In this document: positions 16,462 through 24,932 of the stretch, in pieces | Numbering within the stretch: position 1 is the first letter of the stretch | Layout of the letters: the number at the start of each line of letters is the position of its first letter | Assembly: GCF_027789125.1 (NCBI RefSeq) | Contig: NZ_JAQFVF010000083.1 | Coordinates: forward strand, 54,176-118,175 | DNA from: Paenibacillus aestuarii | GTDB taxonomy: Bacteria; Bacillota; Bacilli; Paenibacillales; NBRC-103111 | Direction of reading: 5' to 3' | Length of the DNA: 64,000 nt | Program-made: the position numbers and the translations under genes | The notes under the pieces: model-generated | The model's database searches: none | What the model was told of the DNA's origin: nothing | Seen by the model: only the letters and a program-made list of their open reading frames with translations

Positions 16462-18006
16462 ATGAAAGCGATAACGTTAACGACAAAAAGAGTCAGCCTA
16501 GCTATGCTGGTTCCACTTCTGTTAGTGGCCGGCTGCGGCGGAGAAACGCAGGGAGTGAGTAAAGACGGTGCTGCTGTGACTGCGGCATCCGATCTGAAGA
16601 TTCAATTCATGGTTCCGTCTTTTGCAGACGTCCAGGATATGAATAACGAGTATTGGTCCAAGTTTCAAAAGGATAACAAAGTCCAGTTGGACGTGGAATG
16701 GATTCCTTCTGGCGATTATGACACGAAATTTGACCTTGTTCTGGCATCCGGCAATATTCCGGAAGTCATTGTAGCAAACAGCATCACACGTCCGACGCTT
16801 CAAAATGCAGTAAAGCAAGGGGCGTTTTGGGATTTGACGCCGATCCTTGGGGATTTCAGCAAATACCCGAATTTGAAGAACAACGGCTATAAGGATGTTT
16901 GGAACTATATAAGAACAGACGGGAAAATATATGGCGTACCGAGAAACCGCCCGCATATTGACCTCAGCCTTAAAATAAGGAAGGACTGGCTGGATAAGCT
17001 CCATATACCGGTGCCGACAACACTCGATGAATATGCAGCGGCGTTAAAAGCTATGGTCAATGGAGATCCGGACGGCAACGGAAAGAAGGATACGATCGGT
17101 CTAATCGGCCAAAGTAACTCAGGCAACTTTTTTGCAGACAGCGATGGCAGCTTTCTAGCAGCTTTCGGGGGCCTGGATCCGGTTATTGCTAAGGATGGCG
17201 GCCTGATCAACAAGTACTTGACGCCGAACTACACGAACATGGTCGCCTATTTCCGCCAAATGTACGCCGACGGCAGCTTAGCCAAAGACTTTTCCACAAT
17301 TAAGCAAACGCAAGCAGAGGAGATCTTCACCACAGGTCGAGCGGCCTCTTACGGGAGAAATACTTGGCGGGACTACAGCTTCGAGCAAACGATTAAGAAG
17401 GTGCAGCCTGATGCAAACGTCATTTCTTTGCCGCCTATGAAGGGTCCGGGCGGGGTCAGTGTTCAGTTGTCGGTTCCTTTCTCCGGCGCTTTCTATATTT
17501 CGAAAAAAGTGCCTGAGGCAAAAGTAAAGCAAATCCTAGACTTTTTCGAAAAAACGACAACCATGGAGCAAACCGATTATAACTATTACGGCATCGAAGG
17601 TGTCCATTATAAGCTGGTCGATGGCCAACAGAAGCTTACCGAACTGGGCGTTAAGCAAGTAACCGCTAACGGGACAGGTGCCATTTTCCCTCTCGCTTAT
17701 AACAACAAAATGAAGGTCATCAATCCTGCGGCTCCGAAGGCTTATAATGATGCGAAAGAAAAATCGGTGGCTTCCTATGCTCAGGTCGGCAAAATCGATT
17801 TGTTCTCCATCATTAACTCGAATACCTGGACTTCGATCTGGCCGAAATATCAATCCGAGTGGCAGTCGATGGTCGTGAAGGCGATCGTCGGACAAATTTC
17901 GATGGATGAGTACAAGGCTTACATTGACAAATTAAACGGCAGTGCGGACTTTCAAACGGCTTATAAGGAATTTGCAGCCGACTACAAAGAGAAGTTTCCT
18001 AAGTAA
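16462..18006 (+). CDS. Extracellular solute-binding lipoprotein of an LplA-type ABC importer
   Basis: 514 residues. The signal peptide ends in a lipobox, LVAGC, with Cys25 as the likely lipidated residue. The body has the family-1 solute-binding fold, with WIPSGDYDTKFDLVLASG, the calcium-like loop GDPDGNGKKDTIGL and GSFLAAFGG, as in LplA/YtcQ-type proteins of Paenibacillus. It captures a sugar or oligosaccharide outside the membrane and delivers it to the two permeases encoded downstream. GGGAGG precedes the ATG. No ATPase gene is in the operon; such importers usually share a general MsmX-like ATPase. Confidence 0.92.
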   Translation: MKAITLTTKRVSLAMLVPLLLVAGCGGETQGVSKDGAAVTAASDLKIQFMVPSFADVQDMNNEYWSKFQKDNKVQLDVEWIPSGDYDTKFDLVLASGNIPEVIVANSITRPTLQNAVKQGAFWDLTPILGDFSKYPNLKNNGYKDVWNYIRTDGKIYGVPRNRPHIDLSLKIRKDWLDKLHIPVPTTLDEYAAALKAMVNGDPDGNGKKDTIGLIGQSNSGNFFADSDGSFLAAFGGLDPVIAKDGGLINKYLTPNYTNMVAYFRQMYADGSLAKDFSTIKQTQAEEIFTTGRAASYGRNTWRDYSFEQTIKKVQPDANVISLPPMKGPGGVSVQLSVPFSGAFYISKKVPEAKVKQILDFFEKTTTMEQTDYNYYGIEGVHYKLVDGQQKLTELGVKQVTANGTGAIFPLAYNNKMKVINPAAPKAYNDAKEKSVASYAQVGKIDLFSIINSNTWTSIWPKYQSEWQSMVVKAIVGQISMDEYKAYIDKLNGSADFQTAYKEFAADYKEKFPK

Positions 18007-18023
18007 GAAGACGGGGAGTGCTT

Positions 18024-20330
18024 ATGGCTAACTGGAGCAGCAAGTTTCTGATCAAACGACTGACGAATCCGAGAACTTATTTGTACAGGCTCATCTGGCT
18101 CGGCTGCATTTCCGTGTGCATGCCGGTTATATTAGCCAGCATGGCGTACTATCAATTTTCTACGACCCGTATGGAGAAATATATTCAGACGGAGAGTGAT
18201 TCGTCTTTAACCATGATGAAGGACCGTGCCGAAAGGGTCTTACAAGAAATGGAGCAGGAGTCTCTCCAGTTAGCCAATGATCCCTTGATACAGCAAGCAT
18301 TTTCCGCAACGCCCGATGAAAGTAATATGTTAACGATGGAGATTTTGAAAAAAATAGCACTGGTCAAAAACTTCAACAGCTTTATCGGCGAAATCTATTT
18401 TTATAACAGTACGAATCACGTCGTTATTTCCAATGAATACGGTTCCATTGACAAAAGCAATTACAAGTATAGAGATCATATCGATGAGCTGCTTTCAAGC
18501 AAGTATCCGACGGAGTGGACTCAGCTTAAAGGAAAGGAAGGCTATATTACGTTCTCCAGACAGCTTCCGTTAATCGGGAACGAAGGACCTAAGGGTGTGC
18601 TGGTCTTTGAAATCGAAGCTTCCGTATTGAGTAATTTCATGGAGACCGATACGGTTCTTTTAACGGGAGATCAAGATTTGTCCATTGTTAAGCTAAACGA
18701 TCCGTTTGGGGGAGACCGCAAGGCGGACGTAAGTCTGGTGGAACAAACCGCCAGGCTTAGAGGAATTGCGCTGATCCAAGCATCGAATCAAAGTTCGGGC
18801 CATTTTGTAGCGGAAGGAATCGACGGCAAACCGGCCCAGTACCATTTTGTGAAAAACGTTTTTTCCAGAACTTACGTATCCGTTATCCCCGAGCAAGTCA
18901 TCACTGATCAGCTAAGCTGGATCCGCGAAATGACGGTCCTGATTCTTATTGTGTTTATCGGGGTAGGGATCCTGCTAACCTATATTACGTCCAAAAAAGC
19001 GTACACTCCGATCGGGCAGCTGTTAAAGTACAGTCGTACTCTTCGCGGCAATGGGAACGAGCCTGAAGGCAACGAGCTCGATATGATCAAGGAATCGCTC
19101 GATTATTTGAGTAAAGAGGGCCAGAAGCTGAAAGCGTATGTGCAAAACGTCGAGCCTTCTTTACGCGAAAAGTTTCTCTTAAAGCTGCTAAGCGGTGACT
19201 ATACGGCCAATCAAACGCTGATTCAGGATTGCCAGACGCATGGCATTAAGGCGGAGTTGACGAACGTTGTCCTCGTTGTGGATGCAGAAAATATTTATCG
19301 AGAGAAGCGGTTTCTGCCTGAGGAGAAAGGCATCGTAGCTTTTTCACTGGCCAACGTGATGCAGGAAATACTGAATGATCAGAAGCTGACGGGATATACA
19401 ATTCCTTATCAGGGAAGAGGGGTTGCGGTCCTGCAATTCAAGCCGGATATGGCTCAAGAGACGATGCGGGACCTGACCTCAGACTATGTCTATGTCATGA
19501 TCGAGGCGTTCAACAAGTATTTATCCTTTGAGGTTAACGTCGGTATTGGAAGGTTCTATCCCTATATCGCGGACATTCCGGTGTCTTATAAAGAAGCGGA
19601 TCATGCCCTGCAATACAGGATATTTAGAGATGAAGAGTTTCTGCTCTTTATTGATGATGTGGAGCATACGAAGGCCAAGACGATGTTAAGGTATCCGGGA
19701 GAGCTAGAGCAGTCGATTCTCCAAGCCCTCGAACAGGAGGATACGGCTTCAGCAGTTCAGCATTTTAAGAAATTTACCGAGACGCTTCGGAATTCGCAAT
19801 CCTATGTATTCATTTACCAAAGCTATCATATTTTCCTATCGTCTTTTATTATGTCGCTCGAGAAGCGGGGCGTGAGTGTATTCGATGTGATGGAGCAAAA
19901 TTTGTTCGGTCAGCTAAGGAGCAAGCAAACCTCGAAAGAGATACGCGATTGGGTTGAAGAATCGCTGTTTCCACTTTATCTATGGTTGACAAAAAATGAC
20001 CGGGAATCAGCTGGGGACTCGGCGATCCAGTGGATCTGCCAATATATTCATGAGCATTACGGCAGCGACTTATCCTTAGTGCAATGCGCCGAGCGGGTTG
20101 GCCTGAGCCCGTCTTACCTGAGCCGGCTATTTAAGAAGAAGATGGGAAAGAACTTCTTGGAATATGTCGTAGAAACCAAGATCGACGAAGCGAAAAAGCT
20201 GCTTCAAGATACGGATCAAAGTATAAACGAGGTTGCGGCGGTGATCGGCTATTCCGAGCGCAATTTTATCCGTCTGTTCCAGCGTTATGTACAGATGACT
20301 CCGGGGCAATTCCGTTCTGAGCATCGCTAA
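18024..20330 (+). CDS. Membrane-anchored AraC-family sensor-regulator
   Basis: 768 residues. The ATG at 18024 follows GGGGAG by five bases; a GTG at 18018 overlaps that site and is less likely. Two membrane spans (about 19-43 and 302-325) bracket an extracytoplasmic Cache-like sensor. The cytoplasmic part ends in two AraC-type helix-turn-helix motifs (671-768: LSLVQCAERVGLSPSYLSRLF and INEVAAVIGYSERNFIRLFQRY). This one-component layout is common beside LplABC importers in Paenibacillus. It probably senses extracellular sugar or the loaded binding protein and switches on this operon. It lies 17 bases after the binding-protein gene. Confidence 0.93.
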   Translation: MANWSSKFLIKRLTNPRTYLYRLIWLGCISVCMPVILASMAYYQFSTTRMEKYIQTESDSSLTMMKDRAERVLQEMEQESLQLANDPLIQQAFSATPDESNMLTMEILKKIALVKNFNSFIGEIYFYNSTNHVVISNEYGSIDKSNYKYRDHIDELLSSKYPTEWTQLKGKEGYITFSRQLPLIGNEGPKGVLVFEIEASVLSNFMETDTVLLTGDQDLSIVKLNDPFGGDRKADVSLVEQTARLRGIALIQASNQSSGHFVAEGIDGKPAQYHFVKNVFSRTYVSVIPEQVITDQLSWIREMTVLILIVFIGVGILLTYITSKKAYTPIGQLLKYSRTLRGNGNEPEGNELDMIKESLDYLSKEGQKLKAYVQNVEPSLREKFLLKLLSGDYTANQTLIQDCQTHGIKAELTNVVLVVDAENIYREKRFLPEEKGIVAFSLANVMQEILNDQKLTGYTIPYQGRGVAVLQFKPDMAQETMRDLTSDYVYVMIEAFNKYLSFEVNVGIGRFYPYIADIPVSYKEADHALQYRIFRDEEFLLFIDDVEHTKAKTMLRYPGELEQSILQALEQEDTASAVQHFKKFTETLRNSQSYVFIYQSYHIFLSSFIMSLEKRGVSVFDVMEQNLFGQLRSKQTSKEIRDWVEESLFPLYLWLTKNDRESAGDSAIQWICQYIHEHYGSDLSLVQCAERVGLSPSYLSRLFKKKMGKNFLEYVVETKIDEAKKLLQDTDQSINEVAAVIGYSERNFIRLFQRYVQMTPGQFRSEHR

Positions 20331-20353
20331 TTATACGAATGGAGAATGAACCG

Positions 20354-21442
20354 ATGAAAATTAAACGGATCGAGACCTTTACGACAAGACAGTTGTCCGT
20401 AGTACGGGTAACTTCAGAAGATGGCCTACAAGGTTATGGACAAATAGCGCCTTATCACGCCAATATTTCGGCACTTGTGCTTCATCAGCAGGTAGCCCCC
20501 CATGCTTTGGGCGCTGATGCGGACGAAATTGAAGCGCTCGCGGAAAGAGTGATTAGGGAAGAACATAAGTTTCCAGGCTCTTCTATTTGCAGAGCTGTCG
20601 GCGGCTTAGATACCGCCTTGTGGGACTTGAAGGGGAAGCGTCAGGGTAAGAGCGTAAGCGAGCTGCTGGGCGGAAAGCCCGACAAAGTGAAGATTTACGG
20701 CTCCAGCATGAAGCGTAACATTTCTCCGAAGGATGAAGCGGACCGGATTCAGCGTTTAATGGAAACGCAGGGCATCGAGGCCTTCAAAATACGCATTGCC
20801 AACAACTTTGCAAGTGATGTGGATGTGTATCCGGGCCGTTCGGAGGAAGTGGTGCGGGAGGTACGGGCTGCGATTGGCGACAAAACGCAGCTTTATGTTG
20901 ATGCGAACAGCGGACTCACACCGGCTAAGGCAATTGAAACCGGCAAGATGCTGGCGCAATACGGAGTGTGCCATTTTGAGGAGCCATGCCCTTATATGGA
21001 GCTGGAGTGGACCAAGCAGGTCGCCGATGCCCTGGATATTCCAGTCACTGGTGGAGAGCAGGATACAGATCTGGCCCAATTCAGACGAATGATGAAGATG
21101 CGCGCCGTGGACATCGTCCAACCGGATATATGTTATGTTGGAGGCTTGAGCCGGGCGCTGGAAGTGGCCAAAATGGCTGAAGCGGCTGGGATGATCTGCA
21201 TGCCGCATGCCGCCAATTTATCAATGCTGACTGTCTTTACGATGCACATGGTCTCTGCCATTCCGAATGCAGGGAAGTACATGGAATATACCATAGAAGA
21301 GGACACTTGGACGAAAGGGCTGTTTATAGAACCGCTCATCGTGTCCGACGGTTATGTACAGGTTCCACAGGGGCCGGGTTGGGGCATCACGGTAAATCCC
21401 GATTGGCTTGAGAAGGCGGAGTATCAATGCAGTGAATACTAA
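20354..21442 (+). CDS. Mandelate racemase / muconate lactonizing enzyme family protein (enolase superfamily)
   Basis: 362 residues from ATG 20354; GGAGAATGA fits that start rather than the ATG at 20339. The (beta/alpha)7-barrel metal ligands are visible: Asp in LYVDANSG (near 183), Glu in HFEEPCPY (near 209) and Glu in TGGEQDT (near 235). Asp in QPDICYVGG (near 257) paired with His in MPHAANL (near 285) marks the mandelate racemase subgroup, and KIR near 144 supplies the opposite base. Members dehydrate or epimerise sugar acids. Lying between the regulator and permeases, it likely acts on the imported substrate or its product. Substrate not predictable. Confidence 0.9.
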   Translation: MKIKRIETFTTRQLSVVRVTSEDGLQGYGQIAPYHANISALVLHQQVAPHALGADADEIEALAERVIREEHKFPGSSICRAVGGLDTALWDLKGKRQGKSVSELLGGKPDKVKIYGSSMKRNISPKDEADRIQRLMETQGIEAFKIRIANNFASDVDVYPGRSEEVVREVRAAIGDKTQLYVDANSGLTPAKAIETGKMLAQYGVCHFEEPCPYMELEWTKQVADALDIPVTGGEQDTDLAQFRRMMKMRAVDIVQPDICYVGGLSRALEVAKMAEAAGMICMPHAANLSMLTVFTMHMVSAIPNAGKYMEYTIEEDTWTKGLFIEPLIVSDGYVQVPQGPGWGITVNPDWLEKAEYQCSEY

Positions 21443-21458
21443 TGAGCGGGGGCCATCC

Positions 21459-22430
21459 ATGCAGACACATACACATACGCATACACAGACTCAGCCAATT
21501 GCAGACGGAGAGCGAAGCCATAGCGGTTCGCGATTGTGGGCGGCTATGGTACAAAGCAAGTGGATGTACGCTCTGGCGCTGCCGGGCATCCTGTATTTTA
21601 TCCTGTTCAAATTCGTTCCCTTGTGGGGGCTCTTGATTGCCTTTAAGGAGTATAATCCGTTTCAAGGCTTCTGGGGTAGCCGATGGATCGGCTTTACGAA
21701 TTTTTCAGATTTGTTTTCGAGCGAAGTATTTTATCTCATGCTCAGAAATACGTTTGCCATTAATATCTTCAGTATTATTTTCATGTTTCCGCTGCCGATT
21801 GTGCTGGCCTTAATGCTCAATGAGATCCGGCATGAGGTGTTTAAGCGGATCAATCAATCCATTGTCTATTTGCCTCATTTTTTGTCATGGGTCGTTGTAG
21901 CCAGCATGTCCTTCTTCATGCTTTCCTCGGACATAGGGCTTATCAATAAGCTGATCGCGGGGATGGGCTTCGGGCCTGTATCCTTTCTGTCCAATCCGAA
22001 CCTATTCTGGGGACTGCTTACCGCTCAGAGTATGTGGAAGGAAGTCGGCTGGGGGACGATTATTTTCCTCGCGGCAATGGCGGGCGTAGATCCGCAGCAG
22101 TATGAAGCCGCAGTTATCGACGGTGCATCCCGAATGAAGCAAATCTGGCATGTGACGCTGCCGGCCATTCGCCCAACAATCCTTATTCTGCTTATTTTAA
22201 GACTTGGCCATATGGCGGATGTGGGCTTCGAGCAAATTCTGCTGATGAATAATCCGTTGGTCAATTCCGTATCTCAGGTGTTCGACACGTATGCGTACAC
22301 GATCGGTATATTGGGAGGCAAAATCAGCGTGGGTGTGACGGTTGGTATGTTCAAGGGAGTGGTCGGTTTAACCCTTGTGATGCTGTCCAACTACGCTGTG
22401 AAGAAGCTGGGACAAGAGGGCATTTATTAA
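21459..22430 (+). CDS. ABC importer permease, LplB type
   Basis: 323 residues from ATG 21459. Earlier in-frame starts (21408, GTG 21432) overlap the previous gene; none has a strong ribosome site, so the start is uncertain. The N-terminus is an odd HTHTHTQTQ run. Six membrane spans follow, with the permease EAA loop EAAVIDGASRMKQIWHVTLPAI that contacts the ATPase. Together with the next gene it forms the channel of the importer. Confidence 0.9.
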   Translation: MQTHTHTHTQTQPIADGERSHSGSRLWAAMVQSKWMYALALPGILYFILFKFVPLWGLLIAFKEYNPFQGFWGSRWIGFTNFSDLFSSEVFYLMLRNTFAINIFSIIFMFPLPIVLALMLNEIRHEVFKRINQSIVYLPHFLSWVVVASMSFFMLSSDIGLINKLIAGMGFGPVSFLSNPNLFWGLLTAQSMWKEVGWGTIIFLAAMAGVDPQQYEAAVIDGASRMKQIWHVTLPAIRPTILILLILRLGHMADVGFEQILLMNNPLVNSVSQVFDTYAYTIGILGGKISVGVTVGMFKGVVGLTLVMLSNYAVKKLGQEGIY

Positions 22431-22443
22431 GGAGGTAATCCCA

Positions 22444-23319
22444 TTGAGTTTTGTGACAACCAAGAAGTTGACGGTCTTTGATTATGTGAACTACTCTTTG
22501 CTTGCCATTATTTCTATAGCGTGTATGTTCCCGTTTATTTACGTGTTCAGCGTATCGTTTACCGATCCTGCGGTGTATGTGCCTTTGAAATTTTATTTAT
22601 TTCCCGAGAAATGGTCTTTAGCCGCGTACAAGTACATCCTTTCGACCAACAGCTTTCTTAACGCCTTGAAAAGCACAGTTTACGTCACCGCGATTGGAAC
22701 GGTGCTCAGTATCATCACCTCGTTTACCTTCGCCTACGTGTTAACCAAAAAACATGTACCCGGCAGAAAGCTGATGCTTGGCGGCGTTGTGTTCACACTG
22801 GTCTTCAACGCGGGTATTTTACCGAACTACTTGCTAATGAAGGATATGAATCTCTTAAATTCCCATTGGTCCCTGATCTTATCCGGTCTGACCAACGCGT
22901 GGAGCTTACTAGTGATCAAAGGGTTTTTGGACTCTCTGCCCCCGGAGCTGGAGGATGCGGCACGGATTGACGGATGTTCGGACATCGGCGTATTCTGGCG
23001 GATCGTGATTCCTTTATCGATGCCTGCTATCGCGGCTTTCGTTCTGTTCTTTGCGGTTTCGTACTGGAATACGTATTTCAACGCCTTAGTTTATTTGAGT
23101 GATGCCAAAAAATGGACCTTGCAAGTACTGGTAAAATCGCTTGTCATCGATTCCGACTCTAACGGCGTCGGGGCCGGAGGCAGTGACGACAGAGTGCTTC
23201 CGCAGGAGACGATCCGCATGGCGTCTATCGTGCTGGCGATGCTGCCGATCCTGATTGTATATCCGTTTTTGCAAAAGCATTTTGCGAAAGGGGTTATGCT
23301 CGGCTCTGTAAAAGGATGA
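22444..23319 (+). CDS. ABC importer permease, LplC/YtcP type
   Basis: 291 residues from a TTG start at 22444, set by AAGGAGGT. Six spans and the EAA loop EDAARIDGCSDIGVFWRIVIPL are present, as is the family's C-terminal FAKGVMLGSVKG. It pairs with the preceding permease, 13 bases upstream. This is the last gene of the importer operon; no clear terminator follows. Confidence 0.93.
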   Translation: MSFVTTKKLTVFDYVNYSLLAIISIACMFPFIYVFSVSFTDPAVYVPLKFYLFPEKWSLAAYKYILSTNSFLNALKSTVYVTAIGTVLSIITSFTFAYVLTKKHVPGRKLMLGGVVFTLVFNAGILPNYLLMKDMNLLNSHWSLILSGLTNAWSLLVIKGFLDSLPPELEDAARIDGCSDIGVFWRIVIPLSMPAIAAFVLFFAVSYWNTYFNALVYLSDAKKWTLQVLVKSLVIDSDSNGVGAGGSDDRVLPQETIRMASIVLAMLPILIVYPFLQKHFAKGVMLGSVKG

Positions 23320-23362
23320 ACTCCGTTCGACGGTTATTCCCGCCGCATATTTGTTCTACCAG

Positions 23363-23391
23363 TTGACAATGGCGAGCGAGCGCCTTATCAT
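23363..23391 (+). promoter_or_regulatory. Promoter of the riboswitch-controlled DMT gene
   Basis: TTGACA (23363-23368), exactly 17 bases, then TATCAT (23386-23391). Transcription should start near 23398, some 30 bases before the aptamer. Confidence 0.75.
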
Positions 23392-23428
23392 TGTGATGTT
23401 GCTTTGCTCTTGTTTGAATCAATAATAC

Positions 23429-23496
23429 ATTCGTATAACCCCGCGAAATACAGGGTGGGGGTCTCTACGGGAAGCCTTAACTTCCTTGCTACGAAT
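23429..23496 (+). ncRNA. Purine-type riboswitch aptamer (variant core)
   Basis: P1 is ATTCGTA (23429-23435) with TACGAAT (23490-23496). P2 is CCCCGC (23439-23444) with GGTGGGG read 3' to it (23555-equivalent positions 23455-23460). P3 is GGGAAG (23469-23474) with CTTCCT (23481-23486). Loop 2 GG and loop 3 CC can kiss. The junction keeps U (23436), U (23462), U (23466) and C (23489), matching U22, U47, U51 and C74 of the guanine riboswitch; C74 points to guanine-like ligands. Usually invariant places differ: C for U48 (23463), G for A73 (23488) and a C-G pair for U25-A45. It may be one of the rare variants with changed ligand preference. Confidence 0.85.
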
Positions 23497-23546
23497 ATCG
23501 AATCGAGTTTTGACGATTCCATATTCGATGGCAAGGGAGTTTTTTT
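23481..23546 (+). terminator. Riboswitch terminator, mutually exclusive with the aptamer
   Basis: CTTCCTTGC (23481-23489) pairs with GCAAGGGAG (23531-23539), the stem continues inward through CGAATAT and GAATCG segments, and TTTTTTT follows at 23540-23546. Its left arm is the 3' strand of P3 plus the 3' strand of P1. Ligand-stabilised aptamer would therefore block the terminator: an ON switch. Confidence 0.85.
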
Positions 23547-23589
23547 ATTTCGAAACAAACGGCAAGAAAGCCAGAGGAGAGAATTATAA

Positions 23590-24537
23590 ATGAAATACAG
23601 TTTTTTGGTTTTATTGGGCGCAGTCTGTTACGGCATTCTGTCGACGATCGTCACGACGGCGTACGGCAAAGGTTATACGCTCGGAGAAGTCGTCGGAAGT
23701 CAATTGTTGACGGGATTCTTATTGGCTTGGTCTCTCGTTCTATTCTTGAAATGGAAGGGAAAATGGAACGGAAGCGTTAATCCGGCGACTTCCGCTGCGA
23801 CGACTGCCTCGAAGTTTTCGTGGAGGCATCGACTCATCCTGATGATCGCTGGTGTGCCTACGGCTGTAACAGGCTTGTTGTATTACCAATCCCTTCGATA
23901 TATTCCCAATTCGCTAGCCATTCTGTTGCTATTCCAATTCACATGGATGGGGGTATTGATCAATTCAGTCGAACAGAGACGTCGTCCGAACGGCATCATG
24001 TTGATCACGCTAATAGTTCTGTTTGGAGGGACATTGCTAGCGGCCGGCATACTCGATCAAGGCTTGTCCGAGTTTAACTGGAAGGGCGTGATGTTCGGCT
24101 TCTCGTCCGCGATAAGCTACTCGCTGTTTATTCTGTTCAGCGGAAAAGCAGTGCCTTCCATGCATCCTGCATACCGAAGCGCCTGGATGATTACAGGGGG
24201 GATGCTGTTTGTCTTCCTCTTGTTCCCACCCAAATTCCTGGTCAACGTCGCGCTTTTGGAAGGACTGCTTCCGTTAGGGGGAATGCTCGGCTTGTTCGGC
24301 GCGTTCTTGCCTCCACTATTGTTCGCGATAGGGGTTCCGCGCATCGGAGGAGGCTTGACAGGCATCCTTGGTGCCGCCGAGCTGCCTGTCGCGGTTATGT
24401 TGTCATCCGTCGTTCTGCACGAGTATGTAAGCTCGCTTCAATGGGCTGGGGTCTTGTTGGTGCTGCTAGGTGTTGCGTTTCCAGAGCTGCTGAAACGAAC
24501 GCGATGGGCTGGTCGCAATGATACCGTGTCCGGTTGA
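23590..24537 (+). CDS. DMT (EamA) family transporter under purine riboswitch control
   Basis: 315 residues with ten hydrophobic spans and two EamA repeats. Motifs such as IPNSLAILLLFQFTWMGVLIN and GILGAAELPVAVMLSSVVLHEYVSSLQWAGVLLVL fit the drug/metabolite transporter superfamily. AGAGGAGAG precedes the ATG. The riboswitch upstream is built to turn expression on with ligand, the logic of the adenine-controlled efflux pump PbuE. The inferred role is export of a purine or purine analogue. It lies just before a xanthine dehydrogenase operon. Confidence 0.88.
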   Translation: MKYSFLVLLGAVCYGILSTIVTTAYGKGYTLGEVVGSQLLTGFLLAWSLVLFLKWKGKWNGSVNPATSAATTASKFSWRHRLILMIAGVPTAVTGLLYYQSLRYIPNSLAILLLFQFTWMGVLINSVEQRRRPNGIMLITLIVLFGGTLLAAGILDQGLSEFNWKGVMFGFSSAISYSLFILFSGKAVPSMHPAYRSAWMITGGMLFVFLLFPPKFLVNVALLEGLLPLGGMLGLFGAFLPPLLFAIGVPRIGGGLTGILGAAELPVAVMLSSVVLHEYVSSLQWAGVLLVLLGVAFPELLKRTRWAGRNDTVSG

Positions 24538-24762
24538 CAGCGAAGATGACACAGCATGTTAACTGAGTTTTCGTGATTGGATATGGAACAATCTCATGAT
24601 CGAAATCGGCCAGTTACGTGTATCAACCTTGTCAATATAGCGCACTCATTGATCAAATTAAGAGCCATTTGTAAGGGTTTGTAAAACGGATGATGTACGA
24701 AGAAACAACTCGCTGCCATGGGTTTAGAGCAAACGAAAGCCACGTAAGAAGTTGAAAAAGAA

Positions 24763-24798
24763 AAACCATCGTCAAATTTAAATGGCGATGGTTTTTTT
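24763..24798 (+). terminator. Rho-independent terminator
   Basis: AACCATCG and CGATGGTT pair around an AT-rich loop and run into TTTTTTT. It ends the DMT transcript. The ~220 bases between the DMT stop and this stem hold no gene that I can support. Confidence 0.85.
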
Positions 24799-24820
24799 GT
24801 TGGGAATGGGATAAAGTTCT

Positions 24821-24834
24821 TGTCATTTATGACA
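24821..24834. promoter_or_regulatory. Palindrome before the xanthine dehydrogenase operon
   Basis: TGTCATTTATGACA is a perfect dyad; its half GTCATTTAT is repeated directly at 24860-24868, followed by TATAAA. It is a candidate operator for the xdh genes. It does not look like the known PucR box of Bacillus subtilis. Confidence 0.4.
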
Positions 24835-24932
24835 TGAATTTAATTAATAAGGACAACAAGTCATTTATATAAATAGGAAATGAAGAATACTTAAGCTTTA
24901 TAACTTCATCTCAATTAAAGGAGGGGGTCAAC

